Virus record (IMG/VR): IMGVR_UViG_3300048903_000083
Location: 1 to 26,422 of that record
Source: a virus
Length of the DNA stretch: 26,422 nucleotides
Strand: one strand, 5' to 3'
Positions 1 to 7,436 of the stretch are shown here, piece by piece. Every line of letters begins with the position of its first letter. Position 1 is the stretch's first letter. A model generated the notes under the pieces. It searched no databases. It worked only from the letters and a program-made list of their open reading frames with translations, and had not been told where the DNA came from. A program made the position numbers and the translations under genes.

Positions 1-452
1 CTTTCGACACTTTTTCGGCACCGCATGTCAGCGCCCAGATAATTCCTGTCGAAAAACTGGGAGAGAAATTCGAGCAACTAGAACTGCTCGAAGACTGGAT
101 CAAAGCCGTTCGCGCACGCATCGAGTACGAAGTGTTCGCCGGTAACACCGTACCGGGCGTGAAGGTCGTAGCAGGCAAGCGGGGTAACCGGGCGTGGTCT
201 TCGGATGAGGAAGCGGAAGCCCTCATGAAGAAGTTCAAGATGAAACAGGATGAGATGTATTCGTTCAAGCTGCTTGGACCGAAGCCTATTCTGGACGCAT
301 TGAAGGACCAGCCGCGACGCCTGAAGCAGATTGAACAACTGGTCGTGCAAGCCGAGGGTAAGCCACACGTGGTTCACGAATCGGACAACCGGCCGGCGAT
401 TGAAATTAAACCTGTCGAAGATGGCTTCGACACTGTAGACGAACTTTGTTAA
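1..452 (+). CDS. DUF2800-type phage nuclease, C-terminal part (5' truncated)
   Basis: An open frame runs from base 3 at the window edge to a TAA at 450-452, so the start lies outside; the internal GTG at 132 is not a real start. The visible 149 residues contain a short helical stretch (GEKFEQLELLEDWIKAVRAR) and then the conserved tail of DUF2800 proteins: PGVKVVAGKRGNRAW followed by a charged DEEAEALMKKF helix. DUF2800 proteins belong to the PD-(D/E)XK (RecB-like exonuclease) superfamily, but the catalytic core is upstream and cannot be checked. Immediately downstream, with an AAGGAG site overlapping its stop, comes a DUF2815 ssDNA-binding protein and then a family-A polymerase. That is the usual order of this replication cassette in phages. 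The identification rests on the tail motif plus context. Confidence 0.75.
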   Translation, partial: FDTFSAPHVSAQIIPVEKLGEKFEQLELLEDWIKAVRARIEYEVFAGNTVPGVKVVAGKRGNRAWSSDEEAEALMKKFKMKQDEMYSFKLLGPKPILDALKDQPRRLKQIEQLVVQAEGKPHVVHESDNRPAIEIKPVEDGFDTVDELC

Positions 453-464
453 GGAGATTTAAAA

Positions 465-1052
465 ATGGGTACTATCGTCCAACTGAAGCATGTCCGTATC
501 GCGTTCATTGATGAACTGTTCGAACCGGGCCAGTACGAAGGCAAGGGCGATTTCCGCCATACCGCCACGTTCATCGTAGAGCCGGGTTCGGCTAACGACA
601 AGGCAATCCAGGCCGCGATTCAGGCGGAAGCTGTTGCGGCCTGGGGCAAGAAGGCAGACACGATGCTTGAAGACCTGCGCGGTGACAAGAAAGCCTATTC
701 GTATCAGAAGAACAAGAAGGACAAGACGGGTGAAGTATACGAAGGCTTCGAAGACCGCTATGCACTGTCGGGCGTGCGCAAGGCGAAGGACGGCGCGCCG
801 CTGTTCCTGCACAATGTGAAGGACCCGGAGACGGGGAAGGCGCAACGCCTGACCGGTAAGGAAGGCGTGATCTACGCCGGCTGCTACGTCAACGCAAAGG
901 TCGAGATGTGGGCGCAGGCGGGCACGTATCGCGGCATGCGCTGCGGTCTGCTTGGCGTCCAGTACGACGCCCCTGGTGACTCGTTCGGCGGCGCTTCGCG
1001 GCCCTCGGATGACGGCTTCGATGCCGTGGATGCGGAAGACGATCTGGCGTAA
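465..1052 (+). CDS. Single-stranded DNA-binding protein, DUF2815 (Enc34-like)
   Basis: This 195-residue protein starts at an ATG 8 bases after AAGGAG (451-456). It has the DUF2815 layout: an N-terminal strand with a valine/lysine pattern (VQLKHVRIAFIDELFEP), an F/T-rich strand (FRHTATFIVEPGS), a central FEDRYALSG, the late GCYVNAKVEMWA strand, and an acidic C-terminal tail (DDGFDAVDAEDDLA). DUF2815 members such as the phage Enc34 protein adopt an OB fold and bind ssDNA, like T7 gp2.5. The acidic tail is typical of SSBs and would contact replication partners. It lies between a DUF2800 nuclease and a family-A polymerase, so a role coating ssDNA at the phage fork is well supported. Confidence 0.87.
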   Translation: MGTIVQLKHVRIAFIDELFEPGQYEGKGDFRHTATFIVEPGSANDKAIQAAIQAEAVAAWGKKADTMLEDLRGDKKAYSYQKNKKDKTGEVYEGFEDRYALSGVRKAKDGAPLFLHNVKDPETGKAQRLTGKEGVIYAGCYVNAKVEMWAQAGTYRGMRCGLLGVQYDAPGDSFGGASRPSDDGFDAVDAEDDLA

Positions 1053-1055
1053 CGC

Positions 1056-1077
1056 AAAGGCCCTACGGGGCCTTTCT
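1056..1077 (+). terminator. Hairpin with UACG tetraloop after the SSB gene (terminator or attenuator)
   Basis: AAAGGCCC (1056-1063) pairs perfectly with GGGCCTTT (1068-1075) around a TACG loop closed by C-G, a UNCG-class stable tetraloop. It begins 3 bases after the SSB stop. The following bases (TTTCTC) give only a weak U-tract, so it may be partial termination or 3'-end protection that lets the SSB be made in excess of downstream genes. The next gene's AAGGAG site is only a few bases further on. Confidence 0.6.
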
Positions 1078-1094
1078 CAGCAAAGGAGATAGAC

Positions 1095-1310
1095 ATGGAG
1101 TACGGCAGCTATAGCGATGAAGAATTGCGCCGCGTGCTGAACGCGGATGACCGTGATGTTGACGCGATTGTCGAAGCCGCTGCGCGCTTCGCGAAAGCCT
1201 CTCATGAAACGGATGCTGACGAATTAGAGGACGCCCGAAAAGAGGGTTACGACGAGGGTTACCACGACGCGCGCGAAGAGTACCAGGAAGAATGGGAGCG
1301 CCCGGTATGA
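1095..1310 (+). CDS. Small acidic hypothetical protein
   Basis: A 71-residue protein with a good AAGGAG site 6 bases before its ATG. It is very acidic and probably mostly helical: an N-terminal YSDEELRRVLNADDRDVDAIV segment is followed by a charged, Tyr/Asp/Glu-rich C-terminal stretch (DARKEGYDEGYHDAREEYQ) with i,i+4 repeats of EGY/DGY type. No catalytic motif is visible and I do not recognise a named family. Its stop overlaps the polymerase start (ATGA at 1307-1310), so the two are translationally coupled. That coupling makes a replication accessory or DNA-mimic-like role conceivable, but this is only inference. Confidence 0.7.
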   Translation: MEYGSYSDEELRRVLNADDRDVDAIVEAAARFAKASHETDADELEDARKEGYDEGYHDAREEYQEEWERPV

Positions 1311-3379
1311 AACTCTGGTGGGATCTGGAAACCTACAGCGAAACCCCGATCAACGACGGCGCGCACCGGTACGCGGAGAACGCGGAGGTACTGCTGTTCG
1401 CGTGGGCCATTGATGACGGGCCGGTTCAGTGTTGGGACGTCTCTAGTGAGGGAACGCGCTGGCCTACTGTGCCTTTTCAATTGTTGGATGCAATCGCGAA
1501 GTGCGATGAGTTTTGGGGACATAACTCCGGAGGTTTTGATCGAACTGTGATCCGTAAAGCGTTACCCGGCTTCGCGGGCTGGACTGAAAACCCCGGTCAC
1601 CGTGACACAATGGTCCAGGCACTCTGCCACGGGCTGCCGGGGAAACTTGACACGCTTTGCGATATCTTCCGCCTCGATAGCGATGTGGCGAAGAGCAAAC
1701 GCGGCAAGCAACTGATTCGCATGTTCTGCATGCCGCAACCCGCTAACCAGAAACTGCGCCGCAAGACCCGCGAAACGCACCCGGCAGAGTGGGCGGAGTT
1801 CATCGAGTACGCGAAGTCGGATATTACGTCCATGCGTATCCTGCACCAGAAGATGCCGAAGTGGAACTATCCGAATCACGAATTCGAATTGCGACTCTGG
1901 CAACTGGATCAGCGAATCAATAACGAGGGAATCTATGTCGATCTTGAACTATCTGAGAAAGCCATCGAGGCGGTCAACGTTGCGCAAGCCCAGCTTGCAA
2001 GCGATGTTAGCGAAGCAACACTGGGCGCAGTTACATCCGCGACGCAGCGAGACAAATTGCTTGAGCACATCCTCGCCGAGCACGGCGTTTCGCTCCCCGA
2101 CATGCGAGCCGACACCCTGGAACGACGCCTACTGGACCCTTCTCTGCCAGACGGGGTACGCGAGCTTCTTTCTATAAGGCTGATGGCGTCCACGTCATCT
2201 GTCAGTAAATACAAACGCGTGATGCGCTGCACGTCGTCGGATGGCTATTTGCGAGGCGTGATCCAGTTTTGCGGGGCGGGGCGCACGGGGCGCGACGCGG
2301 GCCGCCTGTTCCAGCCGCAGAACCTGATGCGTCCGACGCTCGAAGCGGATGAAATCGATAAGGGTATCGAGGCTATCAAGGCGGGATGCGCGGACCTCAT
2401 AACGGACAACGTGATGGAACTGTGCGCGAACGCCATGCGAGGCGTCATCATCGCGCCGCCGAAGTCGAAGATTGTCGTTGCCGATCTGTCGAACATCGAA
2501 GGGCGCGTACTTGCATGGCTGGCTGGCGAAGAGTGGAAGCTGAAGGCGTTCCGGGAGCTGGATAAGAACGGAGGCCCTGATCTTTATGAGATTGGTTACG
2601 GATCAACGTTTGGCGTTGACCCTGCCGAAGTCGAGAAATGGCAACGACAGATAGGCAAGGTGATTGAACTTTTCCTTGGTTTTGAGGGCGGTGTTGGTGC
2701 GTTCATCACAGGAGCCGCGACTTATGGAATCGACCTGGACGCGATGAAAGCGGAGGTGCCGGACGACGTGTGGAGCGAGGCGGAGAAGTTTTATACGTGG
2801 GCGACAGACACAAAGCGTCCGACATTCGGCCTGAAGCCTGAAACGTTCATGATGTGTGACTCGATAAAGCGCCTGTGGCGTCGCGCTAACAACCGGATTT
2901 CTGGCTATTGGCCAGAAGTGAAAGACTGCGCTATAGCCGCCGTAGAAAACGAGGGCGTAACAATTCAGTGCCGCAAAGTAACCATGATCCGCAAAGGAAA
3001 CTGGTTGCTTATCGTCCTGCCATCGGGTCGCGCATTGTCGTACCCCGCGCCACGAGTCGAAGACGGCAAACTGTCTTACATGGGCATGAATCAGTACTCG
3101 CGAAAGTGGCAAAGGCTGACCACATACGGCGGAAAACTGGTCGAGAACATGACGCAGGCAGTAGCGCGCGATGTGTTCAAATCCTGCTATCCGGCAGTGC
3201 TCGAAGCAGGCTACAGCATCCGTCTTCCGATTCACGATGAACTGATTACGTACGCACCAGATGGCGAACTGTATAACGCGAAGCACCTGTCACAACTCAT
3301 GGCGGCGGGCTCCGGATGGGCGCAAGGTCTGCCGCTAGCTGCTGCCGGGTTCGAAGCGTACCGCTATCGAAAAGGTTGA
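1307..3379 (+). CDS. Family-A DNA polymerase with 3'-5' exonuclease domain
   Basis: The start at ATG 1307 gives 690 residues. It has a GGGAG site 8 bases upstream and an ATGA overlap with the preceding stop; an in-frame ATG at 1292 has no usable ribosome site. The exonuclease domain shows Exo I (WDLETYSE, D6/E8), Exo II (HNSGGFD, N73/D78) and Exo III (YAKSD, Y168/D172). The polymerase domain shows GRTGRDAGRLFQPQNL (about 325-340), motif A (VADLSNIEGR, D393), an O-helix with R447 and K451, and motif C (IHDE, H643-D644-E645). The O-helix positions equivalent to E. coli Pol I F762 and Y766 appear to be L455 and F459, consistent with the phage branch. It is the replicative polymerase of this cassette; no 5'-nuclease domain is present. 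Confidence 0.96.
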   Translation: MKLWWDLETYSETPINDGAHRYAENAEVLLFAWAIDDGPVQCWDVSSEGTRWPTVPFQLLDAIAKCDEFWGHNSGGFDRTVIRKALPGFAGWTENPGHRDTMVQALCHGLPGKLDTLCDIFRLDSDVAKSKRGKQLIRMFCMPQPANQKLRRKTRETHPAEWAEFIEYAKSDITSMRILHQKMPKWNYPNHEFELRLWQLDQRINNEGIYVDLELSEKAIEAVNVAQAQLASDVSEATLGAVTSATQRDKLLEHILAEHGVSLPDMRADTLERRLLDPSLPDGVRELLSIRLMASTSSVSKYKRVMRCTSSDGYLRGVIQFCGAGRTGRDAGRLFQPQNLMRPTLEADEIDKGIEAIKAGCADLITDNVMELCANAMRGVIIAPPKSKIVVADLSNIEGRVLAWLAGEEWKLKAFRELDKNGGPDLYEIGYGSTFGVDPAEVEKWQRQIGKVIELFLGFEGGVGAFITGAATYGIDLDAMKAEVPDDVWSEAEKFYTWATDTKRPTFGLKPETFMMCDSIKRLWRRANNRISGYWPEVKDCAIAAVENEGVTIQCRKVTMIRKGNWLLIVLPSGRALSYPAPRVEDGKLSYMGMNQYSRKWQRLTTYGGKLVENMTQAVARDVFKSCYPAVLEAGYSIRLPIHDELITYAPDGELYNAKHLSQLMAAGSGWAQGLPLAAAGFEAYRYRKG

Positions 3380-3404
3380 TTTCCTGTTTTGCATTTGCTA
3401 TAGT
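3376..3404 (+). promoter_or_regulatory. Sigma70-type promoter with extended -10
   Basis: TTGATT at 3376-3381 lies exactly 17 bases before TATAGT at 3399-3404, and the -10 is preceded by TGC, giving an extended -10 (TGCTATAGT). The 18 bases TTTTGCATTTGCTATAGT (3387-3404) recur exactly at 9388-9405. It overlaps the last codons of the polymerase gene. A leader of about 20-25 bases would precede the next ATG at 3434, whose ribosome site is AAGGAG at 3421. It should drive the membrane protein to helicase genes independently of the upstream promoter. Confidence 0.75.
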
Positions 3405-3433
3405 CAATTCACCAACAACTAAGGAGAGATGAA

Positions 3434-3679
3434 ATGTACTTCTGGGAAGATATCTGTGTTCCGGTTCTCATCATCGTAGGCTTTATAGCCGGCGTAATTT
3501 TTGCAATAGCAACTGCAGTCAAGATTGCAGCGAGCGCGGAATGCAGCAACTACGCGCAGTTGACCGGCGCGAAGACCTACTTCACCTGGACAACGGGTTG
3601 TCTCGTTCAAGGCGCCGATCAGAAATGGCTCGATCTTCACGCTGTTACGAAGAACGATGTGACCGTTCATCAAAAGTGA
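3434..3679 (+). CDS. Small membrane protein
   Basis: An 81-residue protein starting 7 bases after an AAGGAG site and directly downstream of the extended -10 promoter. Residues about 8-33 (VPVLIIVGFIAGVIFAIATA) form one strong transmembrane helix. The remainder is a soluble tail with two cysteines (AECSNYAQ and TTGCLVQ) separated by 19 residues that could form a disulfide if periplasmic, and it ends in LHAVTKNDVTVHQK. The family is not recognised. The next small membrane protein gene starts 7 bases after its stop, so they probably form a pair. Being among early-type genes argues against a lysis role but does not exclude one; inner-membrane interference with the host is possible. Confidence 0.7.
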   Translation: MYFWEDICVPVLIIVGFIAGVIFAIATAVKIAASAECSNYAQLTGAKTYFTWTTGCLVQGADQKWLDLHAVTKNDVTVHQK

Positions 3680-3686
3680 GGCCGTT

Positions 3687-3857
3687 ATGTTTTCACGAGA
3701 CGCAAAACACTATCGCCCGACGCCGCGCAGCGTACAGGAAGCGTTCGGCGCCTACCATCGTTTTGACATCGTGCATTGCCGCAAGCACGAACGGCTGGTT
3801 GCTATTGTCGGCGTGCTGATCGTCGGCGCGTTCTTCGGGTACTGCTTCGCATCGTGA
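3687..3857 (+). CDS. Small C-terminally anchored membrane protein (56 aa)
   Basis: A short reading frame of 56 codons with ATG 3687 and TGA 3855-3857. The N-terminal half contains YRPTPRSVQEAFGAYHRFD, a pattern I associate with small phage-encoded proteins. The C-terminal half (about 37-54, LVAIVGVLIVGAFFGYCFA) is a single hydrophobic helix. The ribosome site is weak (GTGAG at 3676-3680), which suggests coupling to the preceding gene. Its stop overlaps the GTG of the VRR-NUC gene (GTGA at 3854-3857). Such tail-anchored peptides near phage replication genes have no settled function. The overlap on one side and tight spacing on the other support it being a real gene. Confidence 0.65.
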   Translation: MFSRDAKHYRPTPRSVQEAFGAYHRFDIVHCRKHERLVAIVGVLIVGAFFGYCFAS

Positions 3858-4120
3858 GAGAGTCGGTAATCGAAGCCTACTTCGTGCGCCGCGTGAAGGA
3901 AGCGGGCGGGATATCGTTCAAGTTCGTCAGCCCCGGCGTTCGCGGCGTGCCTGACCGAATCGCCATATTTGACCGCTCCGTATACTTCATCGAGCTGAAA
4001 GCACCGGGCAAAGAGCCGCGCGCCGACCAGGTGCGGGTGCACACCCGCATGCGCGCTCACGGCGCTGACGTGCGGGTTATTTCTTCGAAAGAAGACGTGG
4101 ACAAATTCATAGGATACTGA
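3854..4120 (+). CDS. VRR-NUC domain nuclease
   Basis: A stand-alone VRR-NUC nuclease of 88 residues. I chose the GTG at 3854 because it overlaps the previous stop (GTGA) and gives the usual family N-terminus (RESVIEAYFVRRVKEAGG). Catalytic features of the PD-(D/E)XK fold are visible: GVRGVPDRI with D34, then YFIELKAPGK with E47 and K49 (the ExK pair), and RADQ with Q59. The C-terminal GADVRVISSKEDV is the typical last strand and helix. Stand-alone phage VRR-NUC proteins are structure-dependent nucleases, usually encoded next to an SNF2 helicase, as here. Likely roles are processing of branched replication or packaging intermediates. Confidence 0.92.
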   Translation: MRESVIEAYFVRRVKEAGGISFKFVSPGVRGVPDRIAIFDRSVYFIELKAPGKEPRADQVRVHTRMRAHGADVRVISSKEDVDKFIGY

Positions 4121-4121
4121 A

Positions 4122-4211
4122 ATGAGCATCTGGACTATTGCGGTTCTGGTTTGGGGCGTGATTTGCGCAGCGGCAATGGGGCTTGTGATTGGCGGGGGCG
4201 GAAAATGCTAA
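4122..4211 (+). CDS. 29-residue membrane peptide
   Basis: ATG 4122 to TAA 4209-4211, with an AGGATA-like ribosome site at 4111. It encodes MSIWTIAVLVWGVICAAAM, then GLVIGGGGKC, a single hydrophobic helix of about 20 residues with a Gly-rich end and a terminal cysteine. It fills the only gap between the VRR-NUC and PP-loop genes and overlaps the PP-loop start (ATGCTAA). A purely translational-coupling role is an alternative explanation. The composition is clearly membrane-like, but at this length chance cannot be excluded. Confidence 0.5.
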   Translation: MSIWTIAVLVWGVICAAAMGLVIGGGGKC

Positions 4212-4951
4212 TCGTCTCTTACGGCGGCGGCACTGACTCCACAGCCCTGCTCGGATTACTCCACCAGCGGGGCGTACGGCCTGACCAGATCACGTTCGCG
4301 GATACAGGCGACGAGAAGCCGCACACCTACGAGTTCGTCAAGCTGGTGAGCGAATGGTGCAAGCGCGTAGGCTTTCCGGAAATCGAGATCGTTCGCTGGG
4401 TAGACCGCGAAGGCCGCACGCGTATTCTGTCGCAGGACTGTATAAATCAAAAGACGCTACCCAGTGCGGCGTTTGGGTTCAAGGGTTGTTCGACAAAGTA
4501 CAAGATACAACCCCAGGAGCGCCGCGACCGCGAAGACCCCCGTTGCAAAGCAATATGGTCCTGCGGTGAGCGCGTCGTGAAGATGATCGGCTATGAAGCG
4601 GGGGAGGAGCGCCGTATGCGTCCTGCTGACGACAAATACGAATACCAGTACCCTTTGATTACTGCCGGTATGGATCGCGATGACTGCATAGAAATGATCC
4701 AGCGCTACATGAAGTTGCCGCGCCCCGGCAAGTCATCGTGCTATTTCTGCCCGCAGCAGAAGAAGCAGGAATGGGTGCAGCTAAAGCGCGAATACCCTGC
4801 TCTGTTCGCGAAGGCTGTGCAGATCGAACAGAACGCGGAACTGACTTCCGTGAAGGGGCTTGGGCGTCGGTACTCGATAACAGAGATTGATGAATCCGCA
4901 TTGCCAGCCTATGAGCAGGATTACGACCTTCCTTGCGGGTGTGTTGACTGA
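4205..4951 (+). CDS. PP-loop ATPase, PAPS-reductase/DndC-like
   Basis: A 248-residue enzyme; ATG 4205 gives an N-terminus that goes straight into the PP-loop (VSYGGGTDSTALL, residues 4-16, a variant of SGGxDS). It continues with FADTGDEKPHTYEF, which matches the substrate region of PAPS-reductase-like proteins. Conserved-looking cysteines are C79, C95 (KGCSTKYK), C120, C179/C182 (CYFC) and C244/C246 (CGC). C95 with the CxxC could bind Zn or an Fe-S cluster, as in DndC-like or tRNA-thiolation relatives. The PP-loop adenylates a substrate with ATP; the acceptor is unknown. Phage homologues are usually annotated PAPS reductase, but true sulfate reduction is doubtful because the usual ECGxH C-terminus is missing. 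Its stop overlaps the helicase start (TGATG). Confidence 0.85.
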   Translation: MLIVSYGGGTDSTALLGLLHQRGVRPDQITFADTGDEKPHTYEFVKLVSEWCKRVGFPEIEIVRWVDREGRTRILSQDCINQKTLPSAAFGFKGCSTKYKIQPQERRDREDPRCKAIWSCGERVVKMIGYEAGEERRMRPADDKYEYQYPLITAGMDRDDCIEMIQRYMKLPRPGKSSCYFCPQQKKQEWVQLKREYPALFAKAVQIEQNAELTSVKGLGRRYSITEIDESALPAYEQDYDLPCGCVD

Positions 4952-6321
4952 TGAAACTTCGCCCTTATCAGGAAATCATTCGCGATTTCCTGCTTGAAAA
5001 GGAGAGATGCAATGCCTTTGTCCCTATGGGCCTCGGTAAAACGATCAGCACCCTTAAGGCGTTGGAAACCTTGGCCCTTGTCGATGACTCCCCGACACTT
5101 GTACTCGCGCCTCTTCGTGTTGCCCAAAGTACGTGGCCTGACGAAGTCAAAAAATGGGGCCTTGACTTGCCAGTCACGCCCGTGGTTGGAAACGCGGAAC
5201 AGCGGGCACTTGCACTACGTCAGGAATCCGCCATATTTACTATCAACTACGAAAACGTACCGTGGCTCGTAGACTGGTTCAAATACAACCCCCGCCCGTG
5301 GCCGTTCAAGACGATCGTCGCGGATGAGGTGACGAAACTCAAAGGCTTCCGCACGCGCCAGGGTACGAAGCGCGCCAAGGCACTCGCAGAAGTCGCACAC
5401 AAGAAGGTGGACAGATGGATAGGCCTTACTGGCACACCGGCCCCGAATGGGCTGAAAGATTTATGGGGCCCGATGTGGTTCGTGGATGGGGGCCAGAGAC
5501 TTGGCAAGTCGTTTGCGGCCTTTTCGCAACGGTGGTTCAGGACGAGTTACGACGGGTACGGGCTGGAGCCCGTGGAATGTGCACAGTCCCAGATCCAGAC
5601 GCTCATATCCGACGTGTGCTTATCGCTGGATGCGAAGGACTACTTCAATCTCTCCGAACCGATCCGCAACAAGATCGTAGTGGATCTGCCTTACAAGGCA
5701 CGGCAGCAGTACCGGGATATGGAGAAGAAGATGTTCCTCGAATTAGAGGGGCATTTAGGTCCCACGGAAATCGAAGCGCTGAACGCGGCCAGCAAGACGC
5801 AGAAGTGTCTCCAGCTGGCAGCGGGCGCGATCTATACCGATGACCAACGCAACTGGCAGGAGGTTCACGATGCGAAGATCAGCGCGCTTGATGACATTAT
5901 CGAAGAGGCGAACGGCGCACCTGTTCTGGTGGCTTATCACTTCCGCCACGATCTTGCTCGTCTCCTTGCTGCTTTTCCTCGCGGTCGGGTTCTGGACTCT
6001 GATCCCGAAACCATACGCGCGTGGAATGCTGGAAAAATACCTGTTCTATTCGCTCATCCTGCTAGTGCCGGCCACGGTCTTAATCTACAGGATGGCGGAA
6101 ATATACTCGTATTCTTTACCGTGAACTGGAATCTCGAAGAGCACGCGCAGATCATTGAACGGATCGGACCCGTTCGGCAGATGCAGGCAGGACATGATAG
6201 ACCGGTATTTATTCATTACATTCTGGCAAGCGATACGGTGGACTTTGACGTACTTGAACGTCTTGAAAGCAAGAAGACGGTTCAGGAAATTCTGATGCAG
6301 GCTATGAAAAGGAGAAAGTAA
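4951..6321 (+). CDS. SNF2-type DNA helicase/translocase
   Basis: A 456-residue SF2 helicase with single-base overlap to the PP-loop gene. It shows Q-like LRPYQEIIRDFL at the start, Walker A MGLGKT (K30), motif Ia LVLAPLRVAQSTWPDE, Walker B/motif II VADEVTKLKG (D125/E126; DEVT rather than DEAH), motif III LTGTPAPNGLKDLWG and the C-terminal lobe with motif V GHGLNLQDGGN. Motif VI is ERIGPVRQMQAGH instead of the usual QxxxRxxRxGQ. This is characteristic of compact phage SNF2 proteins, which have no chromatin-binding domains. It acts as an ATP-driven duplex DNA translocase, probably with the neighbouring VRR-NUC nuclease and polymerase during replication or recombination. Confidence 0.93.
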   Translation: MKLRPYQEIIRDFLLEKERCNAFVPMGLGKTISTLKALETLALVDDSPTLVLAPLRVAQSTWPDEVKKWGLDLPVTPVVGNAEQRALALRQESAIFTINYENVPWLVDWFKYNPRPWPFKTIVADEVTKLKGFRTRQGTKRAKALAEVAHKKVDRWIGLTGTPAPNGLKDLWGPMWFVDGGQRLGKSFAAFSQRWFRTSYDGYGLEPVECAQSQIQTLISDVCLSLDAKDYFNLSEPIRNKIVVDLPYKARQQYRDMEKKMFLELEGHLGPTEIEALNAASKTQKCLQLAAGAIYTDDQRNWQEVHDAKISALDDIIEEANGAPVLVAYHFRHDLARLLAAFPRGRVLDSDPETIRAWNAGKIPVLFAHPASAGHGLNLQDGGNILVFFTVNWNLEEHAQIIERIGPVRQMQAGHDRPVFIHYILASDTVDFDVLERLESKKTVQEILMQAMKRRK

Positions 6322-6630
6322 GTGAATCAGTGCAACGATATGAACGCAGGCTATAAAACGAACGTGGACTTTAGCTTTGAACGAAAACAAATCGCAGAGC
6401 TATACGCGCGGGTAACGCAACTCGAAAAACTGGTTCAGTACCCGAACACATATCAGAGTGAGATGCAGAAGAAAGCCACAGAACACCTGTACGCGCCTTT
6501 GCGCAGCGATACGCGAGCCGTGCTCGATCTGGCGGCGTTCGCGCGCCGCCTGGTCGATATGCAGGACCTCGGCCACGCGGTGACGGAAGAGGTTCGACAA
6601 CTTGCGATGCGGGCTTTGGGGATGAAATGA
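6322..6630 (+). CDS. Hypothetical helical protein (102 aa)
   Basis: A GTG start at 6322 directly follows the helicase stop and lies 7 bases after AAGGAG; ATG 6340 is a possible alternative. The 102 residues include a short coiled-coil-like heptad region (RKQIAELYARVTQLEKLV, about 19-36) and then helices ending in EVRQLAMRALGMK. No recognised domain. The size, helix content and position after a helicase suggest an oligomerising accessory protein, but this is inference. The stop overlaps the next start (ATGA at 6627-6630). Confidence 0.7.
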   Translation: MNQCNDMNAGYKTNVDFSFERKQIAELYARVTQLEKLVQYPNTYQSEMQKKATEHLYAPLRSDTRAVLDLAAFARRLVDMQDLGHAVTEEVRQLAMRALGMK

Positions 6631-7436
6631 AACTCTACAGCACAACCGATATTGCGGCGTCCGTCAAGAAGGCGTACGAGCAATTTACGCATGTCATCCT
6701 CAATCGTGGGTACACGATCCTTAAGCCCGTCTACTTCAAGACGGCCGCGCTGGACGGGCTCCCCGTCCTGCAATACGCAAGCTGGATTCCGGCGAGCGAG
6801 ACGCAACTGACACGCTGGAAGAACCTGGGCGGCATCCTGATTGAACAGGACACGCACCCGAAGGATGGCTACCAGACCGACGTTACGGTTATGGTTGAGG
6901 CGCCCTATGACATGGACCGCCTGAAGGCGTGCAACTGGCGCAATAACGAGTATGGCGTAATCCCGAACCCCGTGTCGTGGTCTACGCACGAGGAATGCAT
7001 CGATCTGCGCTTTCCGACTGCGGACCTGTTGCGTGAGATATGGACGATCGCCAACGGCCAGCCGTTCACGAACAGCGAACTGGCTACGGAAACGGGCATT
7101 CCGATCAGCCAGTTGCAGTACATCAAGAATGCGCTCCATCCGGTCGAGCACTGGTACGTGCAGAAGCGCCTGGCGCCGGAGCGCGAGGAGATGCTACCGG
7201 CCTACGACTGGCTGGAATCGGGCATGTTGACGAAGAACGCGATCATCGAGTCAGGCCATAAATCGATGATCGAGGAACTAGGCAAGTTCGGGTACATCGA
7301 CCTGAAACGCCGGATGCATTATCCGGCGCAGGAACCCGACTGGCAGGTTGTAGAGCGCAAACGACAGCGCGCGCTTAGTGATCTGGCAGCTGTTCGATCG
7401 TTAGTGGAGTCACTTCCCGACCATCTGTCATTGTGA
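6627..7436 (+). CDS. Hypothetical protein, last gene of the plus-strand operon
   Basis: This 269-residue protein is coupled to the preceding gene by an ATGA overlap. It is soluble, with many aromatic residues in the first half (FTHVILNRGYTILKPVYFKT, WIPASETQLTRWKNLGG, WSTHEECIDLRFPTADLLREIW). In the second half FTNSELATETGIPISQLQYIKNAL (about 149-172) looks like a winged-helix or helix-turn-helix segment, followed by EHWYVQKRLAP. I do not recognise a family. A DNA-binding or regulatory role is possible because of that segment. Its last 62 bases overlap the convergent minus-strand gene at 7375-7908, so both late and early transcripts would be antisense to each other there. Confidence 0.75.
   Translation: MKLYSTTDIAASVKKAYEQFTHVILNRGYTILKPVYFKTAALDGLPVLQYASWIPASETQLTRWKNLGGILIEQDTHPKDGYQTDVTVMVEAPYDMDRLKACNWRNNEYGVIPNPVSWSTHEECIDLRFPTADLLREIWTIANGQPFTNSELATETGIPISQLQYIKNALHPVEHWYVQKRLAPEREEMLPAYDWLESGMLTKNAIIESGHKSMIEELGKFGYIDLKRRMHYPAQEPDWQVVERKRQRALSDLAAVRSLVESLPDHLSL

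Noticed and set aside
1292-1306. Earlier start for the DNA polymerase
   Set aside because: The only purine-rich site is one base away. ATG 1307 has proper spacing, ATGA coupling and a typical MKLWWDLET start.
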